Origin: Lachnospiraceae bacterium
Lineage (GTDB): Bacteria > Bacillota > Clostridia > Lachnospirales > Lachnospiraceae
Length of the DNA: 13,933 bases
Direction of reading: 5' to 3'
Assembly: GCA_902363665.1 (NCBI GenBank)
Contig: CABJAW010000032.1
Coordinates: 1 to 13,933, forward strand
Of the stretch, positions 1-5,429 are shown one piece after another. The notes beneath the pieces are model-generated. The model made no database searches and was not told the DNA's origin. It worked only from the letters and a program-made list of their open reading frames with translations. The position numbers and the translations under genes are program-made. The number at the start of each line of letters is the position of its first letter. Positions within the stretch are counted from its first letter, which is position 1.

Positions 1-42
1 CACATTTTGCTCCCTATGTCAACCCTTTGGGTAGCCTTTTTG

Positions 43-80
43 AAAAAATTTGGGTTAGACCCATAATTAGGGGCTAACCC
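43..80 (-). terminator. Possible minus-strand intrinsic terminator
   Basis: GGGTTAG (52-58) pairs with CTAACCC (74-80), and CCC (60-62) with GGG (71-73), leaving one bulged A and a loop of about 8 nt. Read on the minus strand the stem is followed by AAATTTTTT, the usual terminator layout; on the plus strand no T-run follows. It would stop leftward transcription leaving the repeat region at 104-415. No convincing minus-strand gene feeds it, so it may belong to a gene beyond the left edge or be part of another decayed repeat. The rest of 1-103 shows no gene. Confidence 0.35.
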
Positions 81-103
81 TGTAACTTAACTAAATGACA
101 TTG

Positions 104-119
104 GGCTCTGAACAGTTAC
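104..119 (+). repeat. Solo copy of the 16-bp repeat terminus
   Basis: GGCTCTGAACAGTTAC is identical to the right end of the complete element at 274-415. The 14 bases after it (AAAATAACATAGAA) resemble those after 415 (AAAATATCATAAAA), so similarity runs past the inverted-repeat boundary. It is either the right end of a diverged element whose left part lies before the window or a decayed remnant. The stretch 120-273 is A-rich on this strand and shows no gene, RNA or regulatory signal I can support. Confidence 0.8.
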
Positions 120-273
120 AAAATAACATAGAATAAGCCAGAAAGTGCAGAAACAGATGAAAATGCATGAAGCTGGAGCAGAAAAATCAGTAGGCAGAAC
201 GCGGGGACTGTGATAAAATAAAAAATCAGAGGTAAAGTGAAAACAGATAAGGATTCCAATGCCTGAAAATATT

Positions 274-415
274 GTAACTGTTCAGAGCCAACCTCCAAAA
301 TGCTGCGCATTTCGTCGGTGTGGCGTATCCGCCAAATAAAATTTCAAAAACAGGCTTAAAAATGCAAGCATTTTCCGCCTGTTTTATGAAATTTTGCTTG
401 GCTCTGAACAGTTAC
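274..415 (+). repeat. Complete interspersed element with 18-bp inverted ends and variable stem
   Basis: The 142-bp unit is bounded by perfect 18-bp inverted repeats, GTAACTGTTCAGAGCCAA (274-291) and its complement (398-415). Inside, in order: hairpin AAATGC-TGC-GCATTT (299-313); hairpin TGGCG-TATC-CGCCA (321-334); and a long stem-loop (338-395) of roughly 25 bp with one bulge, an internal TT/CC mismatch and the apex ATGCAAGCAT (362-371). If the ends pair, the whole forms a three-arm multiloop. Positions 280-338 match the reverse complement of 13875-13933 at 58 of 59 bases. The stem-loop differs in sequence between the copies but keeps length, pairing and apex. It carries no ORF of its own, so it resembles a MITE or structured repeat moved in trans. 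The family is not one I can name. Confidence 0.88.
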
Positions 416-459
416 AAAATATCATAAAAATGCATGGCGAATGTTGCTTTACTGAGACG

Positions 460-481
460 GCTGCAGACGCAGGTCTGCGGC
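460..481 (+). promoter_or_regulatory. Leader hairpin before the FliB ribosome site
   Basis: GCTGCAGAC (460-468) pairs with GTCTGCGGC (473-481) with one T-G wobble and a 4-nt GCAG loop. It ends 5 nt before the GGAG ribosome binding site (487-490) of the next gene. It could affect translation initiation or transcript stability. No T-run follows, so it is not a terminator. Confidence 0.4.
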
Positions 482-497
482 AGAATGGAGTAGAAAG

Positions 498-1709
498 ATG
501 AGATACACAGTCCCTGATTATTATAAGAAATTCAAATGTTTGGCTTCTGACTGCCCGGCAACGTGCTGCGCCGGATGGCAGATTATGATTGATGATAAGA
601 GTCTGAAAAAATATGCATCCTGTCCTGGGATTTTTGGAAACCGCCTGGTCAATTCAATTAACTGGGAAGAAGGGCGTTTCAAACAGTATCATAGCCGCTG
701 CGCTTTTTTGAATGAACAGAATCTCTGTGACATTCATCTGGAAAAAGGACCGGATTTTCTGTGCCGTACCTGCAGGCGTTACCCAAAGCACGTGGAGGTC
801 TATGAAAATGAGAGAGAGATTTCATTATCACTCTCCTGCCCAATGGTGGCACGCCTGCTGCTTGATAAAACAGATCAGGCGCAGTTTCTGACGACAGAAA
901 AAGTCAGAAAAAACGATGGAGATCACTTACAGAAAAACGACGATGACTTTGATGAGTTTCTATATTCAGCGCTGCAGGACTGCAGAAGCGTACTGATTGC
1001 GATGGCACAGAACCGCAATGAAGTGCTGAATCTTCGTATGGCTAAGATCCTGTCACTCGCTCATGATGTGCAGAACCGGATTGATTCGAGACAGTTATTT
1101 GACACAGAGAATGTCCTGGAACGCTATCAAAGAGAAGGGGCTGATACGGCGCTTGCGCACAAGCTGATCTGGTTTTCACTTGTAAATGAAGAATTCTGCG
1201 GAGAAAATGACGGGCAGCGGGCGGATTCAGATTATCTTTCCGTACAATGGCGTCTACTTGATTACCTCAGGGATTTTGAGGTGCTCGATCCACGCTGGGT
1301 GCCGGATCTGCAGCGGTGGAGGAAGGCACTGTATGGTGAAGGACCGGCAGTTTATCTGGAACGCAAAAAACGTTTTCTTGCAGAGGCACGTGCATGGGAG
1401 ACAGAGTATGAGCAGATTCTGGTATACTTCCTGTTTGTTTATTTTTGCGGCGCAGTTTACGACGGCGATGCGCTTCGCAAGGCGAAGATGGCGGTGATGA
1501 GCGTCCGGATTTTAAGAGAGCTTGCCTTTGCACAGTGGATTCTGGCCGGCGAAAAGCTGGCCGCGGAAGACCGCGCCGAACTGGCATGGCGCTACGCCCG
1601 GGAACTCGAACACTCCGATCCAAACCTGAATGCAATGGAACGCATGATGGAAGAATGGAAAGAATCCGATTTCGAAGTGCTAATACTATTACTTATAGGA
1701 GAAATGTAA
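498..1709 (+). CDS. fliB: Flagellin lysine-N-methylase (FliB family)
   Basis: The 403-aa protein has the FliB/CxxxCC signature: an N-terminal cysteine cluster C14-x4-C19-x3-C23-C24 followed by AGW, then C68, C77, C89 and C92 in the RTCRRYP region. In enterobacteria FliB N-methylates lysines on flagellin, and the cysteines are thought to bind a metal centre. The C-terminal half is helical and poorly conserved, as is usual for the family. GGAG at 487-490 sits 7 nt before the ATG. The stop is one base before the ATG of the HAD gene, so the two are probably co-transcribed. No flagellar gene is in the window, so the substrate here is inferred from family only; many non-motile Clostridia carry homologues annotated this way. 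Confidence 0.82.
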   Translation: MRYTVPDYYKKFKCLASDCPATCCAGWQIMIDDKSLKKYASCPGIFGNRLVNSINWEEGRFKQYHSRCAFLNEQNLCDIHLEKGPDFLCRTCRRYPKHVEVYENEREISLSLSCPMVARLLLDKTDQAQFLTTEKVRKNDGDHLQKNDDDFDEFLYSALQDCRSVLIAMAQNRNEVLNLRMAKILSLAHDVQNRIDSRQLFDTENVLERYQREGADTALAHKLIWFSLVNEEFCGENDGQRADSDYLSVQWRLLDYLRDFEVLDPRWVPDLQRWRKALYGEGPAVYLERKKRFLAEARAWETEYEQILVYFLFVYFCGAVYDGDALRKAKMAVMSVRILRELAFAQWILAGEKLAAEDRAELAWRYARELEHSDPNLNAMERMMEEWKESDFEVLILLLIGEM

Positions 1710-1710
1710 C

Positions 1711-2400
1711 ATGTATTATCAGGCCATTTTATGGGATGTGGACGGGACGCTGCTCGATTTTGAAAAATCTGAGCGCCACGGTATCCTTTCCTGCATGGAA
1801 GAATTTGGAATCGAGGGCTGCGATGACGCGATGCTTGGGCGTTACGCGGAGGTAAACCGCGCCTGCTGGGAAGCGCTGGAGCGCGGAGAGATGACGAAAC
1901 CGGAAGTACTGGTTGGAAGATTTCACCGTTTCTTTGCACAGGAGGGAATTACCTGCAGCGATGTAAAAGCATTTAATGACTCCTACCAGAGAAAACTAGG
2001 GGAGATTTTTTTTGAAAATGAAGATTCAGTAGCACTTTGTAAGAAGCTGCACGGAAAGATCTGCCAGTGTGTCATTACGAATGGAACGGTGGAGGCGCAG
2101 CGGGAGAAGCTTAAGGGCTCCGGCCTTGGACAATATATGGATGGGATTTTTATTTCAGATGAGATCGGAGTGGAAAAACCAAACATCGGATTTTTCAGGC
2201 CGGTACTGGAACTGCTGAAAGGAATTGAGCCGAATCGTATTCTGGTTGTAGGGGATTCGCTGACGAGTGATATGAGAGGCGGAAACAATATCGGCGCGAA
2301 ATGCTGCTGGTATAATCCGAAAAAAAAGAAAAATACAACAGAAGTACATATAGATTATGATATTTCAAAACTCTGTGATGTAGAGAAGATTCTGAAATAG
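1711..2400 (+). CDS. yjjG: YjjG-type HAD pyrimidine nucleotidase
   Basis: The 229-aa protein carries all four haloacid dehalogenase motifs: DVDGT at 9-13 (nucleophile D9, acid/base D11), ITNGT at 122-126 (T123), K156 in the EKP motif, and GDSLTSDM at 181-188. The segment between motifs I and II is a helical cap, placing it in the YjjG/HAD-IA group. In E. coli YjjG dephosphorylates non-canonical pyrimidine monophosphates such as 5-fluoro-UMP and dTMP, a house-cleaning role in the cytoplasm. It follows fliB with a 1-nt gap, and its ribosome site (AGGAG, within 1697-1702) lies inside the end of fliB, suggesting coupled translation. Substrate assignment within HAD enzymes is tentative. No terminator is obvious in 2401-2480. 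Confidence 0.85.
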   Translation: MYYQAILWDVDGTLLDFEKSERHGILSCMEEFGIEGCDDAMLGRYAEVNRACWEALERGEMTKPEVLVGRFHRFFAQEGITCSDVKAFNDSYQRKLGEIFFENEDSVALCKKLHGKICQCVITNGTVEAQREKLKGSGLGQYMDGIFISDEIGVEKPNIGFFRPVLELLKGIEPNRILVVGDSLTSDMRGGNNIGAKCCWYNPKKKKNTTEVHIDYDISKLCDVEKILK

Positions 2401-2480
2401 AAAAGAAGTCTGTGGAATCGCGGCAGTCGTTTCGAACATACTACAGAAATAGCCGAATTTTTATTACGATATCCGGCAGA

Positions 2481-2547
2481 TTACACAAAACTTACGCAGA
2501 ATTTACATTCACTTTGCAATTTCCTTACTTTTATGATATGTTATAAA
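2481..2547 (+). promoter_or_regulatory. PhoP-box-like repeats and promoter of the phosphate transporter
   Basis: Four related hexamers start exactly 11 bp apart: TTACAC (2481), TTACGC (2492), TTACAT (2503) and TTGCAA (2514). This matches the B. subtilis-type PhoP box, direct TT(A/T/C)ACA-like repeats separated by about 5 bp. The last repeat sits where a -35 would be. AT-rich -10 candidates follow: TATGAT (2532-2537) or TATGTT (2537-2542, 17 bp after TTGCAA). Activation under phosphate starvation by a PhoP-type regulator is the inference, strengthened by the gene controlled being a phosphate transporter. Confidence 0.65.
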
Positions 2548-2634
2548 TGGATGAAATTTGCGGATACCGCAAAAAGAAAAGTCTCATCAAAGGAGGAAAG
2601 GGAAACCTGGAAAAGGTTTTCTGGAAAACAGCAT

Positions 2635-4278
2635 ATGGGAATTAACAGTATTATTGCTCTGCTGGGGGGATTGGGAGCGTTTCTGTTCGGAATGAAGTAC
2701 ATGGGCGAAGGCCTGGAACTTGCTGCCGGTCCAAAAATGAAGGATTTGCTGGAGAAACTGACACGTAACCGCATTATGGGCTTTCTGCTCGGAGCACTGG
2801 TTACCGTAGTCATTCAGTCCTCTTCGGCGACGACAGTCATGGTCATGGGCTTTATCAACGCAGAGATCATGGATCTGGCGCAGGCAACGGGCGTTATCTT
2901 TGGTGCCAATATCGGTACCACGATCACCAGTGTACTGATCGCGCTTGATGTTTCCGGAATTGCTCCTGTCTGTATCTGTGTGGGAGCGGTGCTTCTGCTT
3001 TACGCAAAAAAGAAGCGCACGCGCTATGTAGGGCAGGTCATTCTCGGATTCGGAATTCTGTTTCAGGGGCTTCACACGATGAGCTCCGCAATGTCTCCGC
3101 TGAAAGATTCACCGGTATTTCAGGATTTTATCCTCAACGCGAAAAATCCTCTGCTCGGCTTTGTGGTCGGAGTTGTTCTTTGTGCTGTAATACAGAGTTC
3201 TTCTGCGGCAGTCGGCGTTCTTCAGGCGCTGGCTATGCAGGGACTGATGCCGCTTTACTTTGCAGCATTTCTGATCTGCGGTATCAACGTCGGTTCATCC
3301 ACACCGCCGCTGCTTTCTGCATTAAATGCAAAAAATAATGCGAAGCGTGCAGCCTGCATTTATCTGATCTTTAACGTAGTCGGAGCGATTTTGTTTATTC
3401 CGCTGACGATTCTGACCCCGATCACACAGATGATCGAGCAGGTGATACCGGATCCGGTATTTCAGGTAGCGGTTTACCACATTATCTTTAAAGTAGTGAC
3501 CGGTGTTCTGCTGCTGCCGTTTGTAAATCTGGTTGTAAAATGGACGTATCGGATCATTCCGAAGCAGGCACACGAGAGTGCGTTCCGTCTGGAGTACATC
3601 GATCAGAACATGGTAGGATCTCCGGCCGTTATGTCTCTGCAGGTTGGCAAGGAAGTGGAACGTATGGCCGGCATTGTAAAGCAGAATGTGGCTGATGCGG
3701 CAGAGGGACTGATCAAAAAGGACATCATGTCCGCAAACATTATAAGAGAGCGGGAGCAGGTGGTTGATTACCTGGCATCTGAGATCACAGATTATATCAC
3801 CAATGTGAATGCACTGCAGCTGCCGCCGACGGTTTCCCATTACATGGGCTGTATCTTCCACGTGATCAATGACCTGGAGCAGATCGGTGACCATGCGATC
3901 AAGATTCTGGTTCAGACCGAAAAGGCAGTAGAAATGGGACAGGGATATACGGAGGCAGCACAGGAAGAGCTGCGCAAGGTATACCAGATGGATATGGAGC
4001 TGCTCGACGAAACGATGAAGACCTTCCGGGATCAGCAGATGACAGCAGAAAAATGGCTGGAACTGAAGCTCAAAGAGCGCTCGATCATGAAGATGGCCGC
4101 CCGGGCACAGACGAATCATATGGAGAGGCTCCAGGAGAAGAAGTGTACATTTGAGCAGGGACTTACATTCGTTGAGGCGCTGAACAGCTTCACGCGAATT
4201 GTCAATCATGTGATGAATATCGCAGAGGCAAGCGCGACAGAGCCGATGCTGATCTCGTCGAGAGAGGCTGCGAAGTAA
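2635..4278 (+). CDS. Na+/phosphate cotransporter with C-terminal PhoU-like domain
   Basis: The 547-aa protein belongs to the NptA/Na-Pi cotransporter family. The membrane part (about 1-305) is an inverted duplication with two QSSS motifs, QSSSATT at 61-67 and QSSSAA at 187-192, plus GANIGTT at 90-96 and GINVGSS at 216-222. Residues about 340-535 are helical and PhoU-like, expected to be cytosolic and to tune phosphate uptake. I chose the ATG at 2635 because the conserved first helix starts there; the longer frame from 2533 would begin inside the -10 region. An AAAGGAGG (2589-2596) is too far upstream for this start, and only a weak GGAAAA is close, so the start remains somewhat uncertain. Expression probably follows the PhoP-box-like repeats. 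Confidence 0.9.
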   Translation: MGINSIIALLGGLGAFLFGMKYMGEGLELAAGPKMKDLLEKLTRNRIMGFLLGALVTVVIQSSSATTVMVMGFINAEIMDLAQATGVIFGANIGTTITSVLIALDVSGIAPVCICVGAVLLLYAKKKRTRYVGQVILGFGILFQGLHTMSSAMSPLKDSPVFQDFILNAKNPLLGFVVGVVLCAVIQSSSAAVGVLQALAMQGLMPLYFAAFLICGINVGSSTPPLLSALNAKNNAKRAACIYLIFNVVGAILFIPLTILTPITQMIEQVIPDPVFQVAVYHIIFKVVTGVLLLPFVNLVVKWTYRIIPKQAHESAFRLEYIDQNMVGSPAVMSLQVGKEVERMAGIVKQNVADAAEGLIKKDIMSANIIREREQVVDYLASEITDYITNVNALQLPPTVSHYMGCIFHVINDLEQIGDHAIKILVQTEKAVEMGQGYTEAAQEELRKVYQMDMELLDETMKTFRDQQMTAEKWLELKLKERSIMKMAARAQTNHMERLQEKKCTFEQGLTFVEALNSFTRIVNHVMNIAEASATEPMLISSREAAK

Positions 4279-4452
4279 GCGGGAAGTTGCGCCAGGATAA
4301 GTATTCCATAGTTTCAAACGTGCAAAGCTTAAAAAGGTAAGAGCAGAAGGCGTTGAAGCACCTCATTGGCCGGCCATGGAGTGGTTGGGAATGTCCGGGT
4401 TACCAGAGTCAGACAAATAGCCTGCTGCGATTATAAAAAGAACAGAGAGAAG
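4279..4452. other. Gene-free stretch after the phosphate transporter
   Basis: This is an unusually long 3' region before the terminator at 4453. It contains an imperfect 20-bp palindrome centred on GGCCGGCC (4362-4381, two mismatched pairs). No ORF with a ribosome binding site and no RNA family I recognise is visible. It could be a long 3' untranslated region or hide a small processed RNA. Confidence 0.4.
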
Positions 4453-4510
4453 GATCCTCTGAAACAGATCGGATGATATGCCGAAATTTGTTTCAGAGGA
4501 TCTTTTTTAT
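4453..4510 (+). terminator. Intrinsic terminator of the phosphate transporter unit
   Basis: GATCCTCTGAAACA (4453-4466) pairs perfectly with TGTTTCAGAGGATC (4489-4502), followed directly by TTTTTTAT. The 22-nt loop is long but the 14-bp stem and T-run are clear. Confidence 0.9.
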
Positions 4511-4566
4511 TGTGCTTCTTTCGAATTTCTTTCGGATTTTTTTCTGCTTTCTTATGAGGAAAGGGA

Positions 4567-4602
4567 TGGTGGTTTTCCGGTTTCACTGGTATGATAGAGC
4601 AG
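4567..4602 (+). promoter_or_regulatory. Candidate extended -10 promoter of the two-component operon
   Basis: TGGTATGAT (4587-4595) is an extended -10 element; the -35 position (around 4567-4572, TGGTGG) is poor. Transcription would begin near 4602, giving a leader of about 130 nt to the regulator ATG. No other likely promoter stands out between the terminator at 4510 and the gene. Confidence 0.4.
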
Positions 4603-4733
4603 GAACAGAAAAAAGATTCTGATAAGAAATCTGCAGGAGCAGACAGTACGTGTACGTGGCGCGGAGTGAAAAGAGGATATTTGGGACCTGCCTGACTCGA
4701 TTAGAGAATGTGCACAGAGAGGAAAAGAGAAAA

Positions 4734-5429
4734 ATGTATCATATACTTGTAGTGGAAGACGACCGGGCAATTTTGGATGGTGTGGGAATTTACCTGAAAA
4801 ATCAGGGGTATAAGGTGTTTAAGGCACAGAACGGAAAGGAGGGGCTGGAGATTCTTGCCAAGGAAGAGATTCATCTGGCGATTGTCGATATCATGATGCC
4901 GGTGATGGACGGCATTACGATGACGATAAAGCTTCGGGAAAAGTACGATTTTCCGGTGATCATGCTGTCGGCAAAGTCGGAGGAGGTCGATAAGGTGATG
5001 GGATTAAATATCGGCGCGGACGATTATGTGACAAAACCGTTTGCACCGATGGAGCTGATCGCGCGTGTCAATTCCCATCTGCGCCGGTATTCGAGGTATC
5101 TGAAAATGGCGGGCAAAAAGGAGAACGATCATACGTACGTGATCGGCGGCCTGGAGTTGAATGATGAGACGAAAGAGGTGCGGATCGACGGGGAGACGGT
5201 GACGATGACACCGCTGGAATTTAAGATCCTGGCGCTTCTGATGAAAAACCCGGGACGTGTTTTTTCAGCAGAAGAAATTTATGAGAAGGTATGGAATGAA
5301 AAGGCAATCGCAACAGAGACGATCATGGTGCATGTCCGGCATATCCGGTCAAAAATCGAGGTGGATCCGAAAAATCCAAAATATTTAAAGGTGGTGTGGG
5401 GCGTTGGCTACAAAATCGAAAAACAATAA
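4734..5429 (+). CDS. OmpR-family response regulator
   Basis: The 231-aa protein has a receiver domain (about 3-118) with acidic residues E8, D9 and D10, phosphoacceptor D52 in IVDIMMP, S79 and K101 (TKPF), then a linker and a winged-helix DNA-binding domain (about 135-230) ending in the typical RHIRSKI...VWGVGYKIE segment. The frame is open upstream to an ATG at 4650, but the conserved receiver begins at MYHILVVED and AGAGGAAAAG lies just before 4734, so that start is preferred. It shares an operon with the histidine kinase that overlaps its 3' end. The stimulus and regulon are not shown; it follows a phosphate transporter, but a terminator separates them, so calling it PhoP would be unjustified. 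Confidence 0.93.
   Translation: MYHILVVEDDRAILDGVGIYLKNQGYKVFKAQNGKEGLEILAKEEIHLAIVDIMMPVMDGITMTIKLREKYDFPVIMLSAKSEEVDKVMGLNIGADDYVTKPFAPMELIARVNSHLRRYSRYLKMAGKKENDHTYVIGGLELNDETKEVRIDGETVTMTPLEFKILALLMKNPGRVFSAEEIYEKVWNEKAIATETIMVHVRHIRSKIEVDPKNPKYLKVVWGVGYKIEKQ

Noticed and set aside
116..310. Minus-strand 64-codon hydrophobic ORF followed by a possible terminator
   Set aside because: It starts in the repeat block and ends in another repeat terminus; its hydrophobic character comes from a T-rich strand, and no independent protein signature is seen.
104..415. CRISPR array
   Set aside because: The repeats are in inverted orientation, too few, and irregularly spaced, with no cas gene in the window.
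2533..2634. Longer N-terminus for the phosphate transporter
   Set aside because: It begins inside the likely -10 region, so it would not be transcribed, and the extra 34 residues are charged and unlike the family start.
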